A stretch of 64,000 nucleotides of DNA from Kineosporia sp. NBRC 101731 (GTDB lineage Bacteria; Actinomycetota; Actinomycetes; Actinomycetales; Kineosporiaceae). The notes beneath the pieces were generated by a model. That model made no database searches and was not told where the DNA came from. It worked only from the letters and a program-made list of their open reading frames with translations. Positions 42,041-50,267 of this stretch are shown here, one piece after another. The stretch is from contig NZ_BSTC01000002.1 in NCBI RefSeq assembly GCF_030269305.1, positions 558,001 through 622,000 of the forward strand, given 5' to 3'. Both the position numbers and the translations under genes were made by a program. Within the stretch, counting starts at the first letter, position 1. Each line of letters starts with the position of its first letter.

Positions 42041-43743
42041 CGCAGCTCACCTCCCGGCGCGGGAAGGGTGAAACCCATCGTCGCGCCCACCCCCGGCTCG
42101 CCCACGGCAGACAACTGACCGCCGTGCCGCTGCACGATGCGCTGGGAGAGGGCCAGGCCGATGCCGGTCCCGATGAACTCGTCGTTGTGGTGAAGCCGCT
42201 GGAACACCTGCCCGATCTTGTCCGCGTACCGCATGTCGAACCCCGCCCCGTTGTCCTTCACCAGATACATCACGGTGTCCGGAACCATCCGCGGATCCGG
42301 CCCGCCGCTGGGCTTCTCGTCCTCCTCGGCAACCTCGGCCCGCACCTCGACCCGGGCCGTGTCCTTCCTGCCGGTGTACTTGATGGCGTTGTCCAGCAGA
42401 TTCATCCACACCTGCCGGATCAGCCGGCGATCCCCGTAGGCCGGCGGCAGCGGGGCCAGCACGAACTCGATCGAGCGGCCCTCACGGGCCGACTCCAGCG
42501 AGTTCCAGCACTCCTGGGCCAGCATCCCCATGTCGATCGGCTGCGACTGCATCTGCTGGCGCTGCATGCGCGAGAACGACAGCAGGGCATCGATGAGATT
42601 ACCCATGTGCTCGGCATTATCGGTGATCTTGGTGAGATACTGCAGAGCCTCGGGCGACATCTGACCGCCGTACTCCTCCGCCATGATCCGGGCAAAACCG
42701 CTCATCGCCCGCAGAGGTGCCCGCAGGTCGTGGGAGACGCTGTAGGAGAACGCCTCCAATTCGGAATTGACCGCAGCCAGGTCGGCGTTCTTCTGCTCCA
42801 GCTGCACGGTGCGCTCGGCCACGCGCTCCTCCAGCAGCTCGGTCAGCTCCTGGCTGGCCTGCTCGGACGCCCGCTGCTCGGAGACGTCGTGGGTGACCTT
42901 GACGTATCCCTGGAGCCGACCCCGATCGTCGCGCATCGCCGAGATCGACGCGTGCGCCCAGAACACCGAGCCGTCACGTCGCACCCGCTTGCCCTCGACA
43001 TGAATCTTCCCCAGGACCGCGGCATCGGCCAGGATCTGGGCCGGCACCCCGTGGGCCTGGTCGGCCGCGTCGAAGAACGAGGCGTAGGGCAGACCGATCG
43101 CCTCGTCGCTGCGGTACCCCTGCATCCGCTCGGCCGCGGCGCTCCAGCTGTGTACCTGGCCGCCGCGGTCGAGCATGATGATCGCGTAGTCCGAGGCCCC
43201 CTCGAGCAGACGGGCGAGCCGGTCCAGCTCGTTACGGCTGCGTTCGGCGAACTGCCAGCTGTCGGTGATGTCGGTCCAGATCATCAGTGCACCGAAAGTG
43301 CCGTCGTCCAGCTCGACCGGCTGGCCCGACAGCATCATCCGGCGCGGTTCCCCCTCCCGCAGCAGGCGAGCGCTCACCAGCTCCCGCGACAGTGTGGCAC
43401 CCGCCAGAACCCTGGCCAGAGGTGCCAGTTCAACCGCTTCGTCGACCAGGGGACGCCCGTCGGGCCCGGTGCGCACGGGGCGCACCTGCTGCGCGAACCG
43501 TTCGACCCGATCGCCGACGGCGACCCCCAGGGCACCCAGCAGAGGGGTCGCGGCCGGATTGGCGAGCCGCACCACCCGGTGGGAGTCCACGACCATCATG
43601 GATGCCTCGGAATTACGCCACAACAGATCGATCAGTGAGTGCCCACCATTGGTCGGTGGAACGAAAGTCGTTGTTGCGGAGGAATCCAGGGGCAGCACCG
43701 GGTCGATCACGTCCCCACCCCCGGCTGTCTGGCGGCCATCCAC
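42037..43743 (-). CDS. PAS-PAS histidine kinase (phytochrome-like HisKA type)
   Basis: 568 residues from ATG 43743; GTG 43710 (GGTGGGGAC upstream) is an alternative. Two PAS domains (about 45-165; 178-290 with HVEGKRVRRDGSVFWAHASISAMRDDRGRLQGYVKVTHDVSEQ) lead by a coiled coil (RVAERTVQLEQKNADLAAVNSEL) to the phospho-His in SVSHDLRAPLRAMSGFARIM (H338). The kinase has LLDNAIKYTG, KDNGAGFDMRYADKIGQVFQRLH and GTGIGLALSQRI. No membrane span. Coupled by a four-base overlap to the Rcp1-type receiver, which is the obvious partner. Confidence 0.92.
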   Translation of the reverse strand: MDGRQTAGGGDVIDPVLPLDSSATTTFVPPTNGGHSLIDLLWRNSEASMMVVDSHRVVRLANPAATPLLGALGVAVGDRVERFAQQVRPVRTGPDGRPLVDEAVELAPLARVLAGATLSRELVSARLLREGEPRRMMLSGQPVELDDGTFGALMIWTDITDSWQFAERSRNELDRLARLLEGASDYAIIMLDRGGQVHSWSAAAERMQGYRSDEAIGLPYASFFDAADQAHGVPAQILADAAVLGKIHVEGKRVRRDGSVFWAHASISAMRDDRGRLQGYVKVTHDVSEQRASEQASQELTELLEERVAERTVQLEQKNADLAAVNSELEAFSYSVSHDLRAPLRAMSGFARIMAEEYGGQMSPEALQYLTKITDNAEHMGNLIDALLSFSRMQRQQMQSQPIDMGMLAQECWNSLESAREGRSIEFVLAPLPPAYGDRRLIRQVWMNLLDNAIKYTGRKDTARVEVRAEVAEEDEKPSGGPDPRMVPDTVMYLVKDNGAGFDMRYADKIGQVFQRLHHNDEFIGTGIGLALSQRIVQRHGGQLSAVGEPGVGATMGFTLPAPGGELR

Positions 43744-43763
43744 CGAACGGTCTGATGCCCCGT

Positions 43764-43803
43764 GTCACCAGCCATGTCCGTTGGTCACCAGGCATGTTCG
43801 GTG
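43764..43803. repeat. 20-bp imperfect tandem repeat
   Basis: 43764-43783 and 43784-43803 follow GTCACCAG(C/G)CATGT and differ at a few positions. The second copy contains the stop of the 130-residue receiver gene. Confidence 0.75.
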
Positions 43804-44177
43804 ACCGAGGGGATGGGACGTCCGGTGATTGCCTCGTCCACCGCGTCCAGCAGGGCGTGGGCGGCGAACGGTTTGGTCAGGTAGGCGGCACCGAGCTCGT
43901 GCCCCCGCAGGATGTCGCGTTCCCGCGCGGAGGCGGAAACGAAGATGGCCGGGATGTCCTCGTGCCCCCGGCGCAGCCGGGTGAGCAGGTCGAAGCCGTC
44001 CATGCCGGGCAGGCCGACGTCCAGGACGTAGGCGTCCGGCGCGCCGAACTGGTCCACGGAGTCGAGCGCCAGGTCGGCGTCGGGCATCGCGATGACGCGG
44101 TGCCCGACCATGACCAGTCGCATGGAGATCAGGTCACGCACATCCGGGTCGTCCTCGACCACCAGCAGTCGGGCCAC
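43785..44177 (-). CDS. Stand-alone response regulator receiver
   Basis: 130 residues from GTG 44177 with GAGGAGG. ARLLVVEDDPDVRDLISMRL, AYVLDVGLPGMDG (phospho-Asp53), IFVSASARERD and YLTKPFAAHALLDAV are all present, so it should accept phosphate. No output domain. It precedes the PAS kinase by 41 bp on the same strand and may be part of the same transcript, making a four-gene phosphorelay unit. Confidence 0.92.
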   Translation of the reverse strand: MARLLVVEDDPDVRDLISMRLVMVGHRVIAMPDADLALDSVDQFGAPDAYVLDVGLPGMDGFDLLTRLRRGHEDIPAIFVSASARERDILRGHELGAAYLTKPFAAHALLDAVDEAITGRPIPSVTEHAW

Positions 44178-44354
44178 GGTGCCTCCTCGTTCGCGGGGAT
44201 GTTCCGGGGAAGTCGCTTGCCCTGTTCCATCGGCGCGAAGGGGGTACTTCCTTCAGTCCCGGGCCCGGTCACACTCGGATGCCCTATCCGGGTGAGCGCC
44301 CGGACGACGCAGTGGCGCGGCCCGCGGTTACGGTCACCACCTGCACAAACGCAG

Positions 44355-44381
44355 GTGGCGGCCCGCTCGGCGGGCCGCCAC
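44355..44381 (-). terminator. 12-bp hairpin after cystathionine beta-synthase
   Basis: GTGGCGGCCCGC (44355-44366) pairs exactly with 44370-44381, loop tcg, 31 bases from the stop of the minus-strand cystathionine beta-synthase gene. Confidence 0.85.
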
Positions 44382-44412
44382 ACAACTCCACCCGTTCGGC
44401 GGAACGACCTAC

Positions 44413-45777
44413 TCAGCCGGCGTAGACGCCCAGCAGATCCAAACGGGTGAGCACGCCGGTCGGCTTGCCGTCCGCGACCACCATCACGGCATCGACCTGC
44501 TCCAGCGACTTCCTGACCACTTCGACGGGTTCTCCTGCGCCGACCAGGGGAAGCGGCGCGGACATGTGCTTCTCGACCGGGTCGGCGAGGTTCGCCCGGC
44601 CGGTGAACACGGCCTCGAGGAGATCGCGCTCGCTGACCGACCCGGCCACCTCACCCGCCATCACCGGCGGCTCGGCCTTCACCACGGGCATCTGCGAGAC
44701 GCTGTACTCGCGCAGGATCTCGATGGCGTCGCGCACCGTCTCGGTGGGATGGGTGTGCACCAGGGCGGGCAGGTCACCGGCCTTCGCGTGGAGCACGTCG
44801 CCGACGGTCATGCCGCCGTCCTGGCTGAGGAAACCGTAGGAGGCCATCCACTGGTCGTTGAAGATCTTGCCGAGGTAACCGCGTCCACCATCGGGAAGCA
44901 GCACGACCAGCACGTCGTCCTTCGTCAGCTTCTCGGCGGCGCGCAGCGCGGCCACCACGGCCATGCCGCAGGAACCACCGACCAGCAGTCCCTCCTCCTT
45001 GGCCAGACGACGGGTCATGGCGAACGAGTCGGCGTCGGAGACCGCGATGATCTCGTCGGGGATCGACGGGTCGTAGGCGCTGGGCCAGAAGTCTTCTCCC
45101 ACACCTTCGACCAAGTAGGGACGCCCGGTGCCCCCGGAGTAGACGGATCCCTCGGGGTCCGCCCCGATCACTTTCACGCGTCCTTCGGACGCTTCCTTGA
45201 GGAAGCGGCCGGTACCGGTGATCGTGCCACCGGTACCGACACCGGCGACGAAATGCGTCACCTTGCCGTCAGTGTCGTTCCAGATCTCCGGGCCGGTGGT
45301 GGCGAAGTGGCTCGCCGGTCCCTCGGGGTTGGCGTACTGGTTCGGTTTCCAGGCGCCGTCGATCTCCTTCACCAGCCGGTCCGAGACCGAGTAGTAGGAG
45401 TCCGGGTGGTCGGGTTCCACCGCGGTCGGGCAGACCACTACCTCGGCGCCGTAGGCGGCCAGCACGTCGCGCTTGTCCTTGCTGACCTTGTCCGGGCAGA
45501 CGAACACACACTTGTAGCCCTTGCGCTGGGCCACGAGCGCCAGGCCGACCCCGGTGTTTCCGGAGGTGGGCTCGACGATCGTGCCGCCCGGGCGTAGCAG
45601 CCCGTCCCTCTCGGCGGCCTCGATCATCCTCAACGCGATGCGGTCCTTCACGGATCCGCCCGGGTTCAGGTACTCCACCTTGGCCAGCACGAGGGGTGCC
45701 ACGTGCTCGGCGATCCGGCCCAGCCGGACCAGCGGAGTATTGCCCATCAGCTCAACGATCGATTCTGCGTACTTCAC
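44413..45777 (-). CDS. cbs: Cystathionine beta-synthase with C-terminal CBS pair
   Basis: 454 residues from GTG 45777. The PLP fold includes VEYLNPGGSVKDRIAL with Lys44, TSGNTGVGLALVAQRKGYKC, PDKVSKDKRDVLAAYGAEVVVCPTAV, and VAGVGTGGTITGTGRFL. Two CBS domains follow (VGDVLHAKAGDLPALVHTHPTETVRDAIEIL; VEKHMSAPLPLVGAG). Its sequence is very close to the mycobacterial Cbs as I remember it. It condenses serine and homocysteine; together with the gamma-synthase/lyase at 21.4 kb it supplies transsulfuration. The CBS domains may bind AdoMet. The terminator at 44355 ends it. Confidence 0.95.
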   Translation of the reverse strand: MKYAESIVELMGNTPLVRLGRIAEHVAPLVLAKVEYLNPGGSVKDRIALRMIEAAERDGLLRPGGTIVEPTSGNTGVGLALVAQRKGYKCVFVCPDKVSKDKRDVLAAYGAEVVVCPTAVEPDHPDSYYSVSDRLVKEIDGAWKPNQYANPEGPASHFATTGPEIWNDTDGKVTHFVAGVGTGGTITGTGRFLKEASEGRVKVIGADPEGSVYSGGTGRPYLVEGVGEDFWPSAYDPSIPDEIIAVSDADSFAMTRRLAKEEGLLVGGSCGMAVVAALRAAEKLTKDDVLVVLLPDGGRGYLGKIFNDQWMASYGFLSQDGGMTVGDVLHAKAGDLPALVHTHPTETVRDAIEILREYSVSQMPVVKAEPPVMAGEVAGSVSERDLLEAVFTGRANLADPVEKHMSAPLPLVGAGEPVEVVRKSLEQVDAVMVVADGKPTGVLTRLDLLGVYAG

Positions 45778-45816
45778 GGGCCCATCCAACCCCACGCAGC
45801 CGCAGGCGGCGAGGAA

Positions 45817-46845
45817 CTACGGGTTTTGTGATGCCTCTCCGGTCGCGGCCACCACGGACTCGTCACCCGTCCGGGGTGCACGACGCCGCCGGAACGCCGC
45901 CCAGCGACCCCGCGGGCCACGCTCGGCTCCGGAGACCTCGATGCCGGACACCTCGGTACCGGCGGTGTCGACGGCCCGGACCGCGGCATGCGCGATGTCG
46001 TCGATCCCCTCACCGCGACGGTAGTCGGGCACCCGGTCCCGTTCGCCGGGCAGGTAGCCCAGAGCGGTCGCGACGCTCGGGAGGATCACGTCGGCCACCC
46101 GGGCGTAGCCGGTGGCCGAGGGGTGGAACCGGTCGCTCGCGAACATGTCGACCCGGTGGTTGCGGAACTCACCGGCCAGCAGGTCGGCCAGCGACACCGT
46201 CGCCCCGCCCGCCTCGACCGTGGCGATGGTCTGCGCGGCCGCCAGCTGGCGACTCAGCCGCTGCGCGATATACCTCAGTGGATGCGGGATTTCCTGGATG
46301 GTTCCGAGGTCGGGACAGGTGCCCACGACGACCTCGACGCCGGCGTCGCGCAACCGGCGCACGGACGCCTCGAGCGCGCGCACCGCCACCTGCGGCTTCA
46401 CCCGGTGGGTCACGTCGTTCGCGCCGACCATGATCACCGCAACGTCGGGTTTGGCCCCCTCTTCGAGGGCGCGCACGGTCTGGCCCTCCAGCTCCCACGA
46501 CTGACCGCCGACCCGTCCGTACATCCGCATCTCGACCGGGCGCCGGGCGATCGCCGCCAGTCCGGCCGAGATCACCGCCCCGGGCGTCTGGTAGCCGTGG
46601 TCGGCCCCCAGGCCCACCGAGGTCGAGTCACCGAGCATGACGAGCTGGACGGGTTCCCCGGGAAAGTCTCCGTAGCGCCCCTCACCGCCGGGACCGGCAC
46701 TACCGAAGGGCTGGCCGATCACCTTGCGCGCGATCTGCACCTCGGTCAGCAGCAGCCCGTAGGCCGCCGCGCCCACCGCGCCGATACCCCCTCCGCCGAA
46801 GGCCGCCGCGGCTGCGATCCTCCGTGCCCTGTCGGCTCGACTCAC
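45817..46845 (-). CDS. SGNH-family esterase/lipase, membrane-anchored
   Basis: 342 residues from GTG 46845 (GGGAG five bases upstream); ATG 46857 adds four residues. One N-terminal membrane helix (FGGGGIGAVGAAAYGLLL) anchors the protein with its domain outside. SGNH blocks: QLVMLGDSTSVGLG with the nucleophile Ser74, the Gly of GRVGGQSW, IMVGANDVTH with the Asn, and DRFHPSATGYARVADVI for Asp and His. The C-terminus is a charged tail. It may deacylate a lipid or a wall polymer. It is 40 bases from the Cbs start and on the same strand, so possibly co-transcribed. Confidence 0.9.
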   Translation of the reverse strand: MSRADRARRIAAAAAFGGGGIGAVGAAAYGLLLTEVQIARKVIGQPFGSAGPGGEGRYGDFPGEPVQLVMLGDSTSVGLGADHGYQTPGAVISAGLAAIARRPVEMRMYGRVGGQSWELEGQTVRALEEGAKPDVAVIMVGANDVTHRVKPQVAVRALEASVRRLRDAGVEVVVGTCPDLGTIQEIPHPLRYIAQRLSRQLAAAQTIATVEAGGATVSLADLLAGEFRNHRVDMFASDRFHPSATGYARVADVILPSVATALGYLPGERDRVPDYRRGEGIDDIAHAAVRAVDTAGTEVSGIEVSGAERGPRGRWAAFRRRRAPRTGDESVVAATGEASQNP

Positions 46846-47106
46846 GTGCGCTCCCATCGCCAGTGGGTAACCAGTACCCCATCCCGCAGTTGAACAGCGC
46901 AGGCGTGTTCAGGCAACACCGTAACCACGGCCCGGGAACCAGTTCTGGCTGCCACCCCACCTTCGTCGCCGGGACCCTCTGCGAGACACGCCTCGCCCAT
47001 GTACTGCAGCAAGCGGACTTTGGGTTTTGATTCCCGAAACAGGTCACGAATCGGCCTACCCCGAACGAAATTCGGTCAGCGACCCACGTGACGAAGATCT
47101 AGTAGG

Positions 47107-47442
47107 TCATACCAGGGCGTGGACGGCGACGATCGCCTCGACCGCGCGGGCCCGGAAGAGATCGCTGCGCTCGCCCCCGCGCAGCAGGTCGTTGCCGAGC
47201 ACCAGGGCCTGGTCGGCCAGGGCGTGGGCCTTCAGCACGGGCAGCTCGCGACGCGGTTCACCGTCGGCCTCGGCGGTCAGGTCGGCCATCTGCTGCAGCC
47301 CGGCGCGGACCTGGGTGAGCAGTTGCGCGGCCTCCTCGCCCTGCCGGGCGGCCAGGCGGGGGCCGACCACCCGCAGCCGGTCGGCCAGACGGTCGAGCCG
47401 TTTCACGGCCTCGTCGTGGGTGGGGCTCAGCGCTTCAGACAT
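47107..47442 (-). CDS. Small helical protein of unknown function
   Basis: 111 residues from ATG 47442. Almost all helix, with heptad-like Leu (DEAVKRLDRLADRLRVVGPRLAARQGEEAAQLLTQVRAGLQQM) and a second half ending GGERSDLFRARAVEAIVAVHALV. No motif recognised. It begins 12 bases after the degenerate glutamine synthetase stop, so it is probably in that transcript and may act with it. Confidence 0.7.
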   Translation of the reverse strand: MSEALSPTHDEAVKRLDRLADRLRVVGPRLAARQGEEAAQLLTQVRAGLQQMADLTAEADGEPRRELPVLKAHALADQALVLGNDLLRGGERSDLFRARAVEAIVAVHALV

Positions 47443-47454
47443 GGTGGAAGGTTC

Positions 47455-48753
47455 TCACTGCAGCTCGAACCCCCGCTGCCGCTCCCAGTCCGTGACCACC
47501 GCGCCGAACGCGGCGAGCTCGGCGTCGGCCGCTCGCAGGCACATGGCCACGACATCCTCACCGAAGGCGTTGCGGGCGAGGTCGGACCCGGCGAAAGCCT
47601 GACGGGCGGCCGTGAGGGTGGCCGGCAGCCGGGCCAGACCGGGGGCGCGGGGGTCACCGATCAGTGGTTGTTCCAGGGGCAGGCCCGCGCGGATGCCGTA
47701 CAGGCCCCCGGCGAGCATGCCGGCCAGGGCCAGATAGGGGTTCACGTCGGCACCGGGCACCCGGTTCTGCACGCGCAGGCTCTCGCCCCGGCCAGTCACC
47801 CGCAGGGCGCCCGCCGTTCCGTTCTCACCCCAGGTGATCGTGCTGTTGCCGGGCCGGAACCGCTTGTACGAGTTCACCGTGGGCGCGTAGAGCAGGGTGA
47901 AGTCGCGCAGGGTGGCCAGCACCCCGGCGACGAAGCTGCGCAGGACCGCGCTGCGCCCGTCGGAGAAGTCCTGGTTGGCGGAGTCGGCGAAGACGAACGC
48001 ACCGTCCAGGCCGCGCAGGCTCATCGAGATCCGGGCCCCGTTGCCGGGCCCTTCGTCGTAGCGCGCCATGAAGGTCAGGGCCTTGTCGTGGCGCCCGGCC
48101 AGCTCGGTCGCGGCGGTGCGGAACACGACGTGATGGTCGGCCGTGCGGATCAGGCCGTCGTGCCGGAAGGCGACGTCGTATTGCCCAGGCACGCCGGTGC
48201 CGTGTGACGTCTGCACCGTCAGCCCCGAGTTGTAGGCGGTCTGGCGCAGATCGCGCAGGAGCTCCTCGTCCACGTTGGTGCCGCCCAGGGCACTCCCGCC
48301 GGTGGCCCGGGGCAGACCGGACCAGTTCCGCCCGGCCGCCTCGGCGTAGCTCGTGCCGAACACGCCGAACTGCACGGAGATCGCGCCGGTGGGCACCACC
48401 CCGAGGTCGGCGGCATCCTGCACCTGGGCCGCGAGCACCTGCCGGGGAGCCGTGCGCACCGGCAGGCCGTCGGCGCGGAACAGGTCGCCCTGCACCATCA
48501 CCGACCCGGCCAGCCAGGGTGCGGGCCGCAACGTCGACGGGTCGGGCCGCAGCACCAGGGCGCCGGGCGACACCGCCAGACCCGCCGACCCCAGGTTCAG
48601 GCCGTCGGTAAGGACCGACCCGGAGAAGTGCCGGGCGTGCACCCGCTCACCCTGCAACCGTCCGGCCGGGTCGGTCCACGTCACCACCACGGTGTCGACG
48701 TGTCCCGAACTCACCAGACGCTCGAACTCGTCCAGCTCCAACGGTGCGGCCAT
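47455..48753 (-). CDS. Glutamine synthetase family homologue lacking most catalytic residues
   Basis: 432 residues from ATG 48753. The GS fold is recognisable: NSYKRFRPGNSTITWG, RVPGADVNPYLALAGMLAGGLYGIRAGLPL and the PGQYDVAFRHDG strand. Positions of the metal and glutamate ligands look lost: the first ligand strand reads ISVQFGVF (125-132) where active enzymes have E.EF.lF; the next reads TSHGTGVPGQYDV (182-194) rather than sE.gpGQ.E; the His segment reads GNGARISMSL (237-246), not GsGmH.h.SL; and WGENGTAGALRV replaces WG..NR.a..R. Likely a pseudoenzyme with a structural or regulatory role. It lies between an APS kinase-like gene and a small helical protein. Confidence 0.85.
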   Translation of the reverse strand: MAAPLELDEFERLVSSGHVDTVVVTWTDPAGRLQGERVHARHFSGSVLTDGLNLGSAGLAVSPGALVLRPDPSTLRPAPWLAGSVMVQGDLFRADGLPVRTAPRQVLAAQVQDAADLGVVPTGAISVQFGVFGTSYAEAAGRNWSGLPRATGGSALGGTNVDEELLRDLRQTAYNSGLTVQTSHGTGVPGQYDVAFRHDGLIRTADHHVVFRTAATELAGRHDKALTFMARYDEGPGNGARISMSLRGLDGAFVFADSANQDFSDGRSAVLRSFVAGVLATLRDFTLLYAPTVNSYKRFRPGNSTITWGENGTAGALRVTGRGESLRVQNRVPGADVNPYLALAGMLAGGLYGIRAGLPLEQPLIGDPRAPGLARLPATLTAARQAFAGSDLARNAFGEDVVAMCLRAADAELAAFGAVVTDWERQRGFELQ

Positions 48754-48810
48754 CGCGGAAGTCCCTTCCCCGGGTCGTCGAACGACGATGAGCTAACGAC
48801 GATGAGCTCT

Positions 48811-48865
48811 CGTGATCATGCAATCCCCCACCTGTCCGGGTTCGGGAAAGGCTTGCCTGATCACG
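48811..48865. repeat. Dispersed hairpin element, copy E
   Basis: Arms CGTGATCATGCAA (48811-48823) and TTGCCTGATCACG (48853-48865) pair with one mismatch. The last TGATCACG includes the TGA stop of the APS kinase-like gene on the minus strand. It therefore separates that gene from the glutamine synthetase homologue. Confidence 0.85.
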
Positions 48866-50168
48866 AACGGTTCGGTGGTGCCGTCAGGTAGCCGCGCTCG
48901 GTCAGCAGCGACCAGACCTGGTCGACCGCGTCCTCGACGGTGATGCCGGTGGTGTCGATGCGCAGTTCGGGATCGACCGGGATCTCATAGGGCGAGGAGA
49001 TCCCGGTGAAATCAGCGATCTCGCCCCGCCGGGCCTTGGCGTACAGGCCCTTGCGGTCGCGGCGCTCGCACTCCTCGAGCGGGGTGGCGACGTGCACGAG
49101 CACGAAGTCACCGGCCTGCTGGACCTCGGTCCGCACCTGCGCACGCACTGCCTCGAACGGCGCGATCGGCGCGCAGACCGCCAGGCCGCCGTGCCGGGTG
49201 ATCTCGGCGGCGACGTAGCCGATGCGCCGGATGTTCAGGTCGCGGTCGGCCCGGCTGAAGGTGAGCCCGGCCGAGAGCATGCGGCGTACCTCGTCACCGT
49301 CGAGCAGTGACACGGTGCGCGTGGTGTGGTCGAGCAGCCGTTCGGCCAGGGCCTTGGCCACCGTCGACTTGCCCGAGCCGGACAGGCCGGTGAAGAACAG
49401 GGTCAGGCCCCGGCGGTGGGGCGGGGGCACCGCGCGGGCGTACTCACGGGCAAAGGCCGGGTGCAGTTCGCCCTCCCGGCCGTTCGGGGTCTCCGGGATC
49501 TCCAGGGTTTCCGGGGTCAGCACGTCGGTGGCCCCGTAACCCCGGGCGACAGCCGTGAGCAGCGCCGCGTCGTCGGTGTGGGTGAGCCAGGGCACCGCGA
49601 CCAGCACGGCCGTCTCACCCGACTCGGCGGCCACGTCCCGCACGGCCCGCCAGAGGCCGTCGGCCGGCAGCCGAAGCTTGCGACCGGCCCCGGCCACGGC
49701 GATCCAGAGCAGGTGGTGCCCGGTCTGCCGGGCCCGATCGCGCACCTCTTCCACGGCCGCTGCGGTGAGCAGCCCGGTGACCGGCACGGCCAGGACCGCG
49801 GCGCCCTCCGGGAAAGCGGCCCGTACCTGGGCGGGGGCCTGTCGGGCCGCCCGCGCCGGGCCGTGGGTGAACGGCTTCAACGGTGTGAACTCGGGCAGCG
49901 ACACGTGCCCGGCGCCCACCGGTTCCGCACCCACCGGCTCCCCGGAACCCGGTCCTCCCGCCACCCGGCGCGTCAGGGTGGCCACCGGCGTCCCCTCGGC
50001 ATCCTCGAGCGTGACCGCCGCACCGGCGTCCAGGCGCTCCCCCAGATCCGAGGGCACCTCCACGATGCCCGGAGCGACCGGTAAGGCACCGGTCAGCACG
50101 AGCTCGGCGATCTCCAGCAACGACTGCGGCGGGTGCCAGCTGAGGGCGGGGCTGTTTTCTTCGGGCAC
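48861..50168 (-). CDS. APS kinase with degenerate ATP-sulfurylase-like N-terminal domain
   Basis: 435 residues from GTG 50168; TTG 50210 is a longer option. Residues 255-435 are APS kinase: FFTGLSGSGKSTVAKAL (Walker A 261-269), LLDGDEVR, FSRADRDLNIRRIGYVA, and KGLYAKARRGEIADFTGISSPYE with the substrate loop. The N-terminal 250 residues resemble the ATP sulfurylase arrangement (PLKPFTHGPARAARQ; FPEGAAVLAVPV) but the QTRNPxHxxH catalytic box is replaced by VPVTGLLTAAA (about 129-138). A fused pair is common in eukaryotic PAPS synthases, where both halves work. Here only the kinase should be active: it phosphorylates APS to PAPS. The stop lies inside a dispersed hairpin. Confidence 0.85.
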   Translation of the reverse strand: MPEENSPALSWHPPQSLLEIAELVLTGALPVAPGIVEVPSDLGERLDAGAAVTLEDAEGTPVATLTRRVAGGPGSGEPVGAEPVGAGHVSLPEFTPLKPFTHGPARAARQAPAQVRAAFPEGAAVLAVPVTGLLTAAAVEEVRDRARQTGHHLLWIAVAGAGRKLRLPADGLWRAVRDVAAESGETAVLVAVPWLTHTDDAALLTAVARGYGATDVLTPETLEIPETPNGREGELHPAFAREYARAVPPPHRRGLTLFFTGLSGSGKSTVAKALAERLLDHTTRTVSLLDGDEVRRMLSAGLTFSRADRDLNIRRIGYVAAEITRHGGLAVCAPIAPFEAVRAQVRTEVQQAGDFVLVHVATPLEECERRDRKGLYAKARRGEIADFTGISSPYEIPVDPELRIDTTGITVEDAVDQVWSLLTERGYLTAPPNRS

Positions 50169-50211
50169 GGTCGCCAGCCTACGTTGTGACGACCGCGCAG
50201 ACCCGGACAAA

Positions 50212-50248
50212 GATCGCCCCCGCCAGGAGGAGCCTGGCAGGGGCGATC
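50212..50248 (-). terminator. 16-bp hairpin after the BI-1 gene
   Basis: 50212-50227 pairs with 50233-50248 with one mismatch, loop aggag, 20 bases past the minus-strand stop at 50268. Confidence 0.85.
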
Positions 50249-50267
50249 TGCTTCGAAGCGCTGGTGA

